A stretch of 30,488 bases of DNA from an uncultured Chlorobiales bacterium (GCA_937959145.1 CALGMC010000011.1:1-30488), one strand, 5' to 3'. Numbered from the stretch's first letter, positions 13,610 through 21,704 are shown. A program made the numbers and translations. Notes: generated by a model not told the origin, from the sequence alone.

Positions 13610-16330
13610 ATGAAAGGAGAAGCAAGGTTGTTGCGCGTTACTGTTCTTGCTATATCGTTTGCCTTTCTTTGCTCTGTGGCAGTTGCTCAACCCTCGCAAG
13701 GTTTTTTTCGCGTCGATATTGATACATTCAGTTTGCCTCACAAACGATATGCGATTGCGCCTTACAAAATTCCTGCCCGGAAAACGCTTGGGCTTGCGCT
13801 TTCAGGCGGCGGCTCACGCGGCATTGCGCATATTGGTGTGCTCAAAGCTCTCGAAGATAAAGGCGTGCCGATTGACTACATCGTGGGAACAAGCATGGGC
13901 GCGATTATCGGCGGCTTATACAGCGCAGGCTATTCGCCCACCGATTTAGAGAAACTTGTTAAAAATCTTTCTTGGAGCGATTTAACAGCGTTGCAAGAAA
14001 TCAACAAACGGCAAAATCTGTTCCTCGAGCAGAAGCGCGTGCGCGATAGAGCGTCTTTAACCCTCCAATTCGACGGCTTGAACCTTGTCATTCCCAAGTC
14101 CCTGAGTGCTTCGCAAGAATTGACACAAACCCTTGATAAACTCGCTCTTTCCGCACCGTATCACCATAAAAAAAGTTTCGATGAGTTACCCGTCTCGTTT
14201 CGTGCGATAGCGACTGATTTAGTCAGTGGGAGGCGAGAAGTGCTAAGCAAAGGCTCGCTCTCAGCCGCAATGCGTGCCAGTGCAAGCGTGCCACTGCTCT
14301 TCTTGCCTGTTGACATTGAAGGCAAGCAACTCGTCGATGGCGGGCTTGTTTCAAACATTGCCGTCGACGTGCTCAATGAGCAATCGCCTGACGTGAGCGT
14401 GGCGGTCAATACGCTCGGCGTACTCTATCAGCAAAAAAGCGATGTGGATTTGCCTTGGAAAGTGGCTGACCAAATTATGGGCATCATGATGCAAGAGCAA
14501 AACCAACAGCAACTTCGAAAAGCACAAGTTGTTGTTAAACCAAACATTGGCAACCGCGAATCAAGCGACTTCAGAAACCTCTCGCCGCTTATCGCCGCAG
14601 GCTATCAAGCCGGGCTTGAAGTTGCAGATAGTTTGCTCAAACTCATCGATGTTGAGCAAGCGAACGACATTGATATTTCAGGTTACGAACAAGAACTGAT
14701 TTCGCCGACACCCCTGCCCGAATGTGTCTTGACGTCGCTTCGTAGCGGAACGAAGGTCAAAGCCACACTCAAAGAGGCACTGAACTACGATTTCTTCACC
14801 GACGCCTTCGCCGAAGTCGATACGCTTCAAAAAAAAGTTCGTTATCACTTTAAGCCCGTGCCGAGTGTTTCGGTCGTGAAAGTGATAAGTAAAAACGAGC
14901 CGAATTTTATCCGCTTTATCGTGCCAACAAATACGTCGCAACCGATGACAAATCGTGCAGGAAGAGACATCATCGAGCGGCTGGTGCAGGAACTTAAACA
15001 GACTTTTCCTTTACTTCGTCTCGATACTTGCGCGGTCGATTCAGATACGCTTTATATCAGGATTGATGAAGGCAGGCTTTCAGAAATTTGCTACGAACTT
15101 TCGCGTGGTTGGACGAGTCGGCGTGTTATCGACAAAGAAGTTGAATTTGATACCCTTTCGCCTTTAACCCTTGCCAATGTTGAGCGCACAGTTAGCGGGC
15201 TCTACAATACAGGCATTTTCAACCGTGTTTCAGTTTGGACAGAGCAATTTGCAGACTCCAGCAAGATGGCTAAAAACACACTCACGATTAAAATGCATGA
15301 AAAATTCAGCGAACAACTGCGTATCGGGCTTAGAGTCGACGACATCTATGCCGCACAACTGCTTCTTGACTTTCGCAACGAAAACTTTTTAGGCACGGCA
15401 ACAGAACTCGGCGGGTGGCTCACCGTTGCCGACCGCATCTCTTCTGCACAAGTCGAATATCACGCGCACCGATTGTGGGATACCTACTTTACCTTTTTCA
15501 CAAAAGCATTTTATCAGCACCGCAAACTTTTTGCAACTAATATTCGCTTTTCAAGCCCGCTACTTTCAGCCTCACGAAACGAATTTGCAGAGTATGGACA
15601 GCAGCACTACGGCATAACGGCGGCACTTGGACGACAAATCTATCGCGACGGCAACATCTTCTTTGAATTGACACATCAAAACGCCATGCTCTTCGATAAT
15701 GAAGGCGTCGCGCCTAATCAACGCTTGTCGCTCACATCGCTTAAAACGCGCTTTACGATTGACACACGCGATAATCCATTCTCTCCTTCAAAAGGCAATT
15801 ACACCGAAATTTATTTTGATTTTTATCCTGAATTTTTAGGCAACAAGTTTGCCTTTTCAAAGTTTCTGCTTTCTCATCAAGAAACGCAACGCTTCAGCGA
15901 CAATATTCGCGGAAGATGGCGGCTCAATCTCGGCTTTGCCGATAATCTGACGCCGTTCACTGAGCAATTTAGTTTAGGTGGAATTGGAGCCAGTTTCAGC
16001 ATTCCGTTTTATGGATTTCGCTTCGATGATTTCAGAGGCAGGCAAGTGGTTGTGGCGGGGTATGATGTAGAATTTTCATTGCCGTTTCAATTAGTGACGC
16101 CAACCGCAATTAGTTTGCACTATAACTTGGGAAACATTTGGACGCAATCGAGCCGCATTGCACTGCGAGAGTTCACGCACGGCGTCGGCACAGAACTAAT
16201 TTTGAAAACCCCGCTCGGCGCGGCGCGGCTGGCGATTGCCAAAGCCTTTCGATTAGGGTTGCCCACCGAACCATCACCGATTAAATTCGCCCCGACCGTC
16301 TATTACTTTGTTTTCGGCTACGAACTGTAA
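13610..16330 (+). CDS. Patatin-like phospholipase with POTRA and outer-membrane beta-barrel (PlpD/FplA type)
   Basis: A 906-residue protein. A signal peptide (about residues 1-26, VLAISFAFLCSVAVAQ) leads to a patatin domain: oxyanion hole GGGSRG (66-71), nucleophile elbow GTSMG with Ser95, and the DGG motif with Asp243, making the Ser-Asp dyad complete. From about 395 to 570 there are POTRA-like repeats, and from about 575 to the end an Omp85/BamA-type barrel (RFTIDTRDNPFSPSKGNY, then SLGGIGASFSIPFYGFR-DDFRGRQ, ending in the aromatic YYFVFGYEL). This is the layout of type Vd autotransporter lipases, though in Bacteroidota-like groups the patatin domain may stay periplasmic. It is predicted to act on phospholipids at the outer membrane. 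The nearest upstream element is the tRNA terminator. Confidence 0.93.
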   Translation: MKGEARLLRVTVLAISFAFLCSVAVAQPSQGFFRVDIDTFSLPHKRYAIAPYKIPARKTLGLALSGGGSRGIAHIGVLKALEDKGVPIDYIVGTSMGAIIGGLYSAGYSPTDLEKLVKNLSWSDLTALQEINKRQNLFLEQKRVRDRASLTLQFDGLNLVIPKSLSASQELTQTLDKLALSAPYHHKKSFDELPVSFRAIATDLVSGRREVLSKGSLSAAMRASASVPLLFLPVDIEGKQLVDGGLVSNIAVDVLNEQSPDVSVAVNTLGVLYQQKSDVDLPWKVADQIMGIMMQEQNQQQLRKAQVVVKPNIGNRESSDFRNLSPLIAAGYQAGLEVADSLLKLIDVEQANDIDISGYEQELISPTPLPECVLTSLRSGTKVKATLKEALNYDFFTDAFAEVDTLQKKVRYHFKPVPSVSVVKVISKNEPNFIRFIVPTNTSQPMTNRAGRDIIERLVQELKQTFPLLRLDTCAVDSDTLYIRIDEGRLSEICYELSRGWTSRRVIDKEVEFDTLSPLTLANVERTVSGLYNTGIFNRVSVWTEQFADSSKMAKNTLTIKMHEKFSEQLRIGLRVDDIYAAQLLLDFRNENFLGTATELGGWLTVADRISSAQVEYHAHRLWDTYFTFFTKAFYQHRKLFATNIRFSSPLLSASRNEFAEYGQQHYGITAALGRQIYRDGNIFFELTHQNAMLFDNEGVAPNQRLSLTSLKTRFTIDTRDNPFSPSKGNYTEIYFDFYPEFLGNKFAFSKFLLSHQETQRFSDNIRGRWRLNLGFADNLTPFTEQFSLGGIGASFSIPFYGFRFDDFRGRQVVVAGYDVEFSLPFQLVTPTAISLHYNLGNIWTQSSRIALREFTHGVGTELILKTPLGAARLAIAKAFRLGLPTEPSPIKFAPTVYYFVFGYEL

Positions 16331-16340
16331 GGGAAAGACG

Positions 16341-16348
16341 TATCTTCG
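16341..16348 (+). promoter_or_regulatory. Possible -7 box before thyX
   Basis: TATCTTCG, close to TAnnTTTG, lies 45 bases upstream of the thyX ATG in the 63-base gap after the patatin gene. I see no TTTG at the right spacing, so this is weak on its own. Confidence 0.3.
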
Positions 16349-16393
16349 TTTTATCTTCACACTTCAACACAGAGCAAACTTACTCCTTTGGTT

Positions 16394-17098
16394 ATGAACG
16401 TTCGCTTCATTTCTATTACAAAACCTGACATCACGGTCGACGGCACGCTGCTTTCCCCCGAAGGGCTAATTGCTTATTGCGCCCGTGTCTCGAGCCCGAA
16501 CCAAGAAAATCCGAACTACGCCAAACTCTTGCAGTTTTGCATCAGACACGGGCATTGGAGCGTTTTTGAAATGGTGGATATGACGCTCGAAATCACAACC
16601 ACGCGCGCCATCGCGCCGCAGATTCTTCGACACCGAAGTTTCTCGTTTCAGGAGTTCAGCCAACGCTACGCCAAAGCCTCCGCCTTTGAAACTTATGAGG
16701 CACGTCGGCAAGACCATAAAAACCGCCAAAACTCGCTCGATGATTTCGACGAAGCCACAAAACAGTGGTTCAGGGAGGTTCAGCGCGAAGTGTGGGAGCA
16801 TAGTTACAAGCGATATGAAGAAGCCATAGAAAAAGGTATCGCCAAAGAATCGGCGCGAGCACTCTTGCCGCTCAATACCGTTACGCGAATGTATATGAAA
16901 GGCTCGGTGCGCAGTTGGATTCATTATTTTCAAATCCGATGCGATGCCGCAACCCAAAAAGAACACCGTGATATTGCATGTGCCGCTCGCGATATTTTCG
17001 TTCAACATTTTCCAACCGTTGCCGAAGCTTTATCGTGGAACGCATCTGCCGTCACTCAAAACGGAACGCATGAACCGATTAACCCAACCGCGCCATGA
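16394..17098 (+). CDS. thyX: FAD-dependent thymidylate synthase
   Basis: ThyX makes dTMP from dUMP with methylene-tetrahydrofolate, FAD and NADPH, replacing ThyA. The 234-residue protein has the diagnostic RHR-x7-S motif at residues 79-89 (RHRSFSFQEFS), preceded by HGHWSVFEM and followed by QRY. SARALLPL and the SWIHYFQIRCDAATQKEHRDIA segment near the C-terminus are further family hallmarks. I chose ATG 16394; a TTG two codons earlier would only add two residues. Its final TGA overlaps the next gene's ATG by four bases (ATGA), so it is co-translated with the receiver-DHp protein, an unusual neighbour for a nucleotide enzyme. Confidence 0.95.
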   Translation: MNVRFISITKPDITVDGTLLSPEGLIAYCARVSSPNQENPNYAKLLQFCIRHGHWSVFEMVDMTLEITTTRAIAPQILRHRSFSFQEFSQRYAKASAFETYEARRQDHKNRQNSLDDFDEATKQWFREVQREVWEHSYKRYEEAIEKGIAKESARALLPLNTVTRMYMKGSVRSWIHYFQIRCDAATQKEHRDIACAARDIFVQHFPTVAEALSWNASAVTQNGTHEPINPTAP

Positions 17099-17805
17099 CA
17101 CATTCAATCGACGTGCCGAAAATTCTCGTTGTCGACGATGATGAATCCTCGCTCAAAGCCACAGAATATCAACTCATAGGGAAAGGCATTCGCCCCCGAA
17201 CTGCAATGAGCGTCGATGATGCTGAAATGCTCATCGCACAAGAAAAGCCCGAAATTATCATCTGCGATTGGTCGATGCCCGACCGCGACGGACTCGATTT
17301 CGTTAAATTGCTTCGCGCAAATTCAGACACCGCATCGATCTACTTTATCATGCTCACTGGCAGAGGCGGCACAGAAGATAAAATCACCGCGCTCACCCAA
17401 GGCGTCGACGACTATCTCGAGAAGCCCGTCAAAATTGCTGAACTTCAAGCGCGCATTCTCGTGGCTAAACGCATCATCAAACTCCAACAGCAGCTTGTTC
17501 ATCATCAAAAAATGCAAACCTACGCCGAAATGGCGGCGGCAGTGAGCCACGAAATCAACAACCCGCTCACGGGCTTGCTTGGCTATCTCGAACTGGTCAA
17601 GAAAAAAATTCAACGCGAGAATCTCGTGGAAAGTAATGTTGACCGAATTTTACAGATGATTGACCGCAGTTACGAGCAAGGCAAACGCATCGGTGAAATC
17701 GTCAAAAAACTGACGAGCCTTAAAGACTATCGGGTTAAAACTTACAACGACGGCATTCAAATGGTGGATATCGACGCAAACAACTCCGCCGCATCAGAGT
17801 CCTGA
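17095..17805 (+). CDS. Receiver domain fused to histidine-kinase dimerisation domain, no ATPase domain
   Basis: A 236-residue signalling protein. Residues 9-125 form a response-regulator receiver with acidic pocket D14-D16, phosphoacceptor D58 (IIICDWSMPDRDG), T88 and K110 (EKPVK). A coiled linker follows (IIKLQQQLVHHQKMQT) and then an H-box, AAVSHEINNPLTGLLGYLEL, with H152, in a DHp helical hairpin to about 215. The protein ends at NNSAASES with no N, G1 or G2 boxes, so it cannot bind ATP or autophosphorylate. It could serve as a phosphorelay intermediate (Asp to His, like Spo0B/Spo0F combined) or dimerise with another kinase. Overlaps thyX by four bases and precedes the prenyltransferase gene by five. 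Confidence 0.9.
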   Translation: MTHSIDVPKILVVDDDESSLKATEYQLIGKGIRPRTAMSVDDAEMLIAQEKPEIIICDWSMPDRDGLDFVKLLRANSDTASIYFIMLTGRGGTEDKITALTQGVDDYLEKPVKIAELQARILVAKRIIKLQQQLVHHQKMQTYAEMAAAVSHEINNPLTGLLGYLELVKKKIQRENLVESNVDRILQMIDRSYEQGKRIGEIVKKLTSLKDYRVKTYNDGIQMVDIDANNSAASES

Positions 17806-17810
17806 AACGC

Positions 17811-18641
17811 ATGGCGTATCTTGAACTGCTTCGCCCGTCCAACATTATCATTCTCTTTTTTGGCACATTGCTCGGCGCGTTTGTCGCCATAGGCGGAGGC
17901 GCATTTTCCCAACTCGATACCTACCTTGCAGGTTTAGCAACCATTCTCATCGGCGGCGCGGGCAATGTGATTAACGATTATTTCGATATTGAAATTGACC
18001 GTATTAACAAGCCTAAACGTCCGCTCGCACGCGGCGCGCTTTCACGCATGCACGCCTTCCGATACTGGCTCATTCTCAACCTTATCGCGCTCATCATCTC
18101 TTTTTTTCTCACGCCGCTCAACCTACTCATGGCACTCTTCACCATTCCCATGCTCTACATTTACAGCCGATACTTCAAGCGCATGCTCTTTATCGGCAAC
18201 CTTGTCATTTCCATATTGGTGAGTTTGGGATTTCTCTACGGTGCCGCTTCAACGGGCGAGGTGCAGAACGTCTTTTATCCAACCGTCTTTTCATTTCTCT
18301 TGAACTTGGGGCGCGAAATGCTCAAAGATTTGGAAGATGTTGAAGGCGATAACGCCTTAGGCGCAACAACGATTCCCATTCGCTTTGGCACAACTGCGAC
18401 GCTCGCGCTCGTAACGCTCATTTTCGCGCTTATGATAAGCACGACCGTCGTGCCTTATTGGACAAGGGAATATGGGCACATGTATTTTCTCGTCGTCATG
18501 CTTGGCACAAATCTCCCTCTGCTTTATGTCATGGTTAAAGCGTGGCATAATCCGACAAAAGAAAATTTATATCGGCAAAACACCTTGCTCAAAGTAGCGA
18601 TGGCATTTGGGATTATCTCTGTGGCTTTGGGGAAAGTGTAA
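17811..18641 (+). CDS. UbiA-family prenyltransferase (GGGP geranylgeranyltransferase-like)
   Basis: A 276-residue membrane enzyme with eight or nine helices. Both Asp-rich motifs are present: N55-D56-x-x-D59-x-x-x-D63 (NDYFDIEIDRINKPKRP) and D173-L-E-D176-V-E-G-D180 (REMLKDLEDVEGD), which bind the isoprenoid diphosphate through magnesium. The R-I-N-K-P-x-R-P-L-x-x-G stretch after the first motif and RFG after the second resemble bacterial and archaeal geranylgeranylglycerol-phosphate geranylgeranyltransferases, which are widely annotated in Chlorobiota and Bacteroidota. Menaquinone, heme or chlorophyll prenyltransferases are alternatives that I cannot exclude without a tree. It is the last gene of the thyX unit. 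Confidence 0.87.
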   Translation: MAYLELLRPSNIIILFFGTLLGAFVAIGGGAFSQLDTYLAGLATILIGGAGNVINDYFDIEIDRINKPKRPLARGALSRMHAFRYWLILNLIALIISFFLTPLNLLMALFTIPMLYIYSRYFKRMLFIGNLVISILVSLGFLYGAASTGEVQNVFYPTVFSFLLNLGREMLKDLEDVEGDNALGATTIPIRFGTTATLALVTLIFALMISTTVVPYWTREYGHMYFLVVMLGTNLPLLYVMVKAWHNPTKENLYRQNTLLKVAMAFGIISVALGKV

Positions 18642-18642
18642 C

Positions 18643-18665
18643 AAAAAGCCGCTTTAAGAGCGGCT
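18643..18665 (-). terminator. Intrinsic terminator of the isc-linked minus-strand unit
   Basis: Read on the minus strand: stem AGCCGC, loop TCTTAAA, GCGGCT, then a run of five T (18647-18643, the first of which also closes the stem). It lies 25 bases past the stop of the DUF2480 gene. On the plus strand the hairpin is followed by GAAATG rather than T, so it does not look like a terminator for the prenyltransferase. Confidence 0.75.
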
Positions 18666-18689
18666 GAAATGTTCGGATAAAATGTTCAA

Positions 18690-18971
18690 TTATGCGGTCT
18701 GTTCAACTTCTTTGCCCTTTTTGAAAATCGGAACGGCGGCGCATGCTTCGCCATACATCACCTTTTGCGCGTGTTGCACCAAGTAGCCCGTAACCACCAT
18801 ATATGCCCAAGTCGGAATCGGGGTTGAGCCACAACCTTTGATAATCACTTTTTTTCCGTCATACTGCGTCCAATCATGCGCTTCTAATTTTTCGCGAAAG
18901 ACGGATTCTTTCAAAATGCCGTTCCATAAAAAATCTTGAATATCAAATTCCAACAACGCTTTGTTTTCCAT
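18690..18971 (-). CDS. DUF2480 family protein (short form)
   Basis: A 93-residue protein, starting at ATG 18971; an in-frame TTG two codons earlier is less likely. The sequence FDIQDFLWNGILKESVFREK, then HDWTQYDGKKVII, then TPIPTWAYMVVTGYLVQHAQ, is the pattern of DUF2480, a family found mainly in Bacteroidota and Chlorobiota, whose usual members (about 165 aa) have an extra N-terminal beta domain that is missing here. Two cysteines (GCGS, GEACAA) could bind a metal but are unproven. Its place behind the isc genes, eight bases after the small gene upstream, suggests a link to iron-sulfur or metal biology. No enzymatic role is known to me. Confidence 0.78.
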   Translation of the reverse strand: MENKALLEFDIQDFLWNGILKESVFREKLEAHDWTQYDGKKVIIKGCGSTPIPTWAYMVVTGYLVQHAQKVMYGEACAAVPIFKKGKEVEQTA

Positions 18972-18979
18972 AGTCAAAG

Positions 18980-19138
18980 TTAATTTTGATTAGGATTGAG
19001 TTCGAGTGTAAGTATTTCTGCCTCTTTTGCACGGAACATTTCGCTGAAATAGGATTGCACGATTTGGCGCGGGAAATCCAAACACAGTCCTAAAAACAGG
19101 GCTGTTCCGCTTAATGTTGAAAGAATCTCCATCGTCAT
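18980..19138 (-). CDS. Small protein of 52 aa between two isc-linked genes
   Basis: This short gene is easily missed. On the minus strand ATG 19138 overlaps the TGA of the 109-codon gene upstream by four bases (ATGA), and the TAA ends eight bases before the DUF2480 start. The product begins MTMEILSTLSGTALFLGLCL, continues DFPRQIVQSYFSEMFRAKEA and ends NPNQN. The apolar first 20 residues could be an amphipathic helix or weak membrane segment; the rest is charged. The four-base overlap and the exact fit in the gap favour a real gene over a chance frame. I do not recognise a family. Confidence 0.62.
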   Translation of the reverse strand: MTMEILSTLSGTALFLGLCLDFPRQIVQSYFSEMFRAKEAEILTLELNPNQN

Positions 19139-19464
19139 GGTTGAGATTTGAAAAGTTTATAGTGATAGTCTCCTAATTTTTCTATGCAAATCATATCTCC
19201 TGCTTTCAGCCCTGATTCTACGACCCATTTGCCCGTGCCGTTCATCGACTTTGACTTTTTGCGAAAACAAAATTTCCCCTTTTCAATGTCGGTTTCGAAC
19301 GACCAGCCTAAGTCGGTTTCAATGAGCAGTTTCCTGCCTTCGCCGTGTGCGGTTTCAATCGCATCGGGCGGAAAAAAGTCTAAAATGTCAAAGAGATTGA
19401 TTTGTTTTTCGTAGAACCAAACTTCTTCCTGCGACTTAATCGGAATTTTTCTAATGTCTTCCAT
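19135..19464 (-). CDS. Hypothetical protein, 109 aa, isc-linked
   Basis: I cannot name a family. The protein is soluble and mixed alpha/beta: an N-terminal SQEEVWFYEKQINLFDILDF helix, then strands LLIETDLGWSFETDIEKGKF and FCFRKKSKS, and a C-terminal GKWVVESGLKAGDMICIEKL. The last part, with W, G-L-K-x-G-D and alternating apolar residues, faintly recalls B3-like or AbrB/SpoVT-like beta-barrel DNA-binding domains, but that is by eye only. It has one Cys in each of two strands and no clear metal motif. It starts 55 bases after iscA and overlaps the 52-codon gene by four bases, so all three small genes are probably one message with the isc genes. Confidence 0.7.
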   Translation of the reverse strand: MEDIRKIPIKSQEEVWFYEKQINLFDILDFFPPDAIETAHGEGRKLLIETDLGWSFETDIEKGKFCFRKKSKSMNGTGKWVVESGLKAGDMICIEKLGDYHYKLFKSQP

Positions 19465-19519
19465 CAGCCTATCCGTGATTTGGTGCTTGTTTTAGCATCA
19501 AAGTTTAAGAGGCAGCTGG

Positions 19520-19846
19520 TTATACTGAAAATGATTCGCCGCAGCCACATGAGCGTGCCGCATTCGGATTGACGAAATGAAATCCTTTGCCATTCAAGCC
19601 GTCCGAAAAGTCTAACTGCGTGCCTGCAAGGTAAAGAAACGACTTCATGTCGACGAAGATCTTAACGCCTTTGTCTTCAAAAACTTGGTCGCCTTTTTTT
19701 TCTTCGTTGTCGAAGTCAAGTCCATATGAAAGTCCCGAACAGCCGCCGCCTTTAACGCTAACGCGGAGACCGTAATCAGGTCCGAGATTTTGTTGCGCTT
19801 TGAGACGCTCAACTTGTGCGAGTGCTTTTTCGGATATAGTAATCAT
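19520..19846 (-). CDS. iscA: Iron-sulfur cluster assembly A-type carrier protein
   Basis: A 108-residue HesB/IscA-family carrier that receives or delivers Fe-S clusters. The three invariant cysteines are present: C36 in GGGCSGLSYGLDF, and C100 and C102 in the C-terminal SCGCGESF. ErpA and SufA share this architecture, so the exact subfamily is uncertain; the position after iscU makes IscA the best name. It is separated from iscU by a strong hairpin terminator, so expression may be lower than that of iscRSU or rely on readthrough. The gene begins at ATG 19846. Confidence 0.9.
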   Translation of the reverse strand: MITISEKALAQVERLKAQQNLGPDYGLRVSVKGGGCSGLSYGLDFDNEEKKGDQVFEDKGVKIFVDMKSFLYLAGTQLDFSDGLNGKGFHFVNPNAARSCGCGESFSV

Positions 19847-19892
19847 GGTTGTGTTCAGTAATGAAATCTAAACGTTCTTGTGCATTCGTAGA

Positions 19893-19942
19893 GAAAAAAG
19901 CGCGAAACCCTTTTCGTATCATTTGAATCGTGTTTCGCGCTT
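19893..19942 (-). terminator. Intrinsic terminator between iscU and iscA
   Basis: On the minus strand: AAGCGCGAAAC, a 23-base loop, then GTTTCGCGCTT followed by more T (six T counting the last two stem bases). The 11-bp stem is perfect. It begins nine bases past the iscU stop. The large loop may weaken it, which fits a partial terminator. Confidence 0.75.
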
Positions 19943-19950
19943 CAAAAAAG

Positions 19951-20373
19951 TTATGCGTTGGCTAAAGCTTCTTGGGCTTTTTCACGCTTTGCGGTCTGTT
20001 TCTTTTTGAAATCTTCAATCGCCGCCTTGATAGCATCTTCGGCTAAAACCGAGCAGTGAATTTTGACGGGCGGTAAGTTCAACTCTTGCACCAACTCCGT
20101 ATTCTTAATTTTTTCTGCTTCTTCGATGGTTTTTCCTTTGAGCATTTCCGTAGCGAGTGAAGACGAGGCAATCGCTGAGCCGCAACCAAATGTTTTGAAT
20201 TTTGCGTCTTCAATCACGCCTGTTTCTTCGTTGACGCGAATTTGCAGTTTCATCACGTCGCCACACTCAGGTGCGCCGACGAGCCCTGTGCCGACGGTTT
20301 CATCTTTCGCATCAAGCGAGCCGACATTGCGAGGGTTATTGTAGTGGTCAATGACCTTTGTTGAGTAAGCCAT
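19951..20373 (-). CDS. iscU: Iron-sulfur cluster assembly scaffold protein IscU
   Basis: IscU is the scaffold on which IscS-supplied sulfur and iron build a [2Fe-2S] cluster. The 140-residue protein has all ligands: C37 (APECGDV), with D39, C64 (FGCGSAIASSS) and H106-C107 (KIHCSVLAEDAI). The LPPVK motif (100-104), recognised by the HscA chaperone, is intact although no hscA or hscB lies in this window. A lysine/alanine-rich tail after residue 122 is a small extension. It starts 41 bases after iscS. Confidence 0.96.
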   Translation of the reverse strand: MAYSTKVIDHYNNPRNVGSLDAKDETVGTGLVGAPECGDVMKLQIRVNEETGVIEDAKFKTFGCGSAIASSSLATEMLKGKTIEEAEKIKNTELVQELNLPPVKIHCSVLAEDAIKAAIEDFKKKQTAKREKAQEALANA

Positions 20374-20414
20374 AGTGATTAAATAGTTTAAGGTTTGTAA
20401 TACAGTGTTTCAGA

Positions 20415-21659
20415 TTAGTGATGATTCCATTGAACCGTTTTCAAATCGATGCCCGCTTTCGCCATTTCGTAGAGCGGCGACATCTCGCGCAAACGATTAA
20501 CGGCTTCAACCGTGATTTGAATGGCGTAATCGACTTCTTCTTCGGTCGTAAAGCGTCCAAGCCCGTAGCGAATCGAAGAGTGCGCCAGTTCATCACCGAC
20601 GCCCAACGCTTTGAGTACGTGCGACGGCTCAAGCGATGCGCTCGTGCAAGCAGAGCCAGAAGAAACCGCCAATCCTTTCAGCCCCATCAACAACCCTTCG
20701 CCCTCGACATATGCGTAGCTAATGTTGAGGTTTCCGGGCAATCGGCTTTCCATAGAGCCGTTGATGTAGCACTCCTCGAGTTGAGACATGATGCCGTCTT
20801 TAAGCTTGTTGCGCAAGTAGGTCAGTCGTTTCATTTCGCTTGGCAGTTCTTCTATGGCGATTTCCAAGGCTTTGCCTAATCCCACGATGCCAGGCACGTT
20901 GAGCGTGCCGCTTCGCATGCCGCGCTCTTGACCGCCGCCGTCAATCACGCCCGCAAGTTTCACACGCGGATTTTTACGGCGGACATAGAGCGCGCCAACG
21001 CCTTTCGGACCGTAAATTTTATGACCTGAAATTGCAAGCACATCGATTTTCATTGCATTGACATCAACAGGCACTTTACCAACGGCTTGAACGGCGTCGG
21101 TGAAGAAAAGCACGCCATGTTTGCGACAGATTTCGCCGATTTGCGCCATCGGTTGAATAACGCCGATTTCGTTATTCGCCATCATAATCGCAACCATGAT
21201 GGTTTTATCGGTAATGGCGGCTTCAAGTTGCTCTAAATCTACAATGCCGTCTTGTTTCGGCGCAAGATAGGTTACAGTTGCTTTCCCCTCGCGTTCTAAT
21301 CGGCGGCAGGTATCGAGCACGGCTTTATGCTCCGTGAGAAGCGTGATGATGTGGTTGCCTTTTTCGGCATACATTTCAACCGCACCTTTAATTGCGATAT
21401 TATCGGATTCAGTCGCGCCGCTCGTGAAAATGATTTCTTTTGCATCTGCGCCGATGGCTTTGGCGACCTGTTCGCGGGCTTTCTCTACCGCTTCTTCCGC
21501 TTCCCATCCATATGCATGATTGCGGGACGCCGCATTTCCAAATTTCTCGGTGAAATATGGCATCATCGCCTCCAAAACGCGCGGATCCATCGGCGTTGTG
21601 GCGTTGTTATCCATATAAATCGGTCTGCTCAAATCCAGAGATGTTTTGTCGAGAGCCAT
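20415..21659 (-). CDS. iscS: Cysteine desulfurase
   Basis: IscS takes sulfur from cysteine for Fe-S clusters and tRNA thiolation, using PLP. The 414-residue protein shows MDNNATTPMDPRV at the N-terminus, TSGATESDN, ANNEIGVIQP, the PLP lysine K214 in SGHKIYGPKGVG and the catalytic C338 in the loop SSGSACTSASLEPSHVL. The S-S-G-S-A-C-T-S form is that of NifS/IscS group I. A ten-residue N-terminal extension precedes the usual start. It follows iscR with a 45-base gap and precedes iscU, as in classical isc operons. NifS is the alternative name; the iscR and iscU context favours IscS. Confidence 0.96.
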   Translation of the reverse strand: MALDKTSLDLSRPIYMDNNATTPMDPRVLEAMMPYFTEKFGNAASRNHAYGWEAEEAVEKAREQVAKAIGADAKEIIFTSGATESDNIAIKGAVEMYAEKGNHIITLLTEHKAVLDTCRRLEREGKATVTYLAPKQDGIVDLEQLEAAITDKTIMVAIMMANNEIGVIQPMAQIGEICRKHGVLFFTDAVQAVGKVPVDVNAMKIDVLAISGHKIYGPKGVGALYVRRKNPRVKLAGVIDGGGQERGMRSGTLNVPGIVGLGKALEIAIEELPSEMKRLTYLRNKLKDGIMSQLEECYINGSMESRLPGNLNISYAYVEGEGLLMGLKGLAVSSGSACTSASLEPSHVLKALGVGDELAHSSIRYGLGRFTTEEEVDYAIQITVEAVNRLREMSPLYEMAKAGIDLKTVQWNHH

Positions 21660-21704
21660 TGTCTATTTCTGTTTAAGGTTGTAAAAATTACATCGACATT
21701 TATT

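Noticed and set aside
13493..13741. A minus-strand open frame spanning the tRNA with a GGNRTLDLRVMNPVL tail
   Set aside because: This is the antisense reading of a CAU tRNA, a well-known false gene product.
16466..17008. Long minus-strand frame (180 codons) within thyX
   Set aside because: It is the shadow of thyX, whose motifs are intact on the plus strand; no start context or family pattern.
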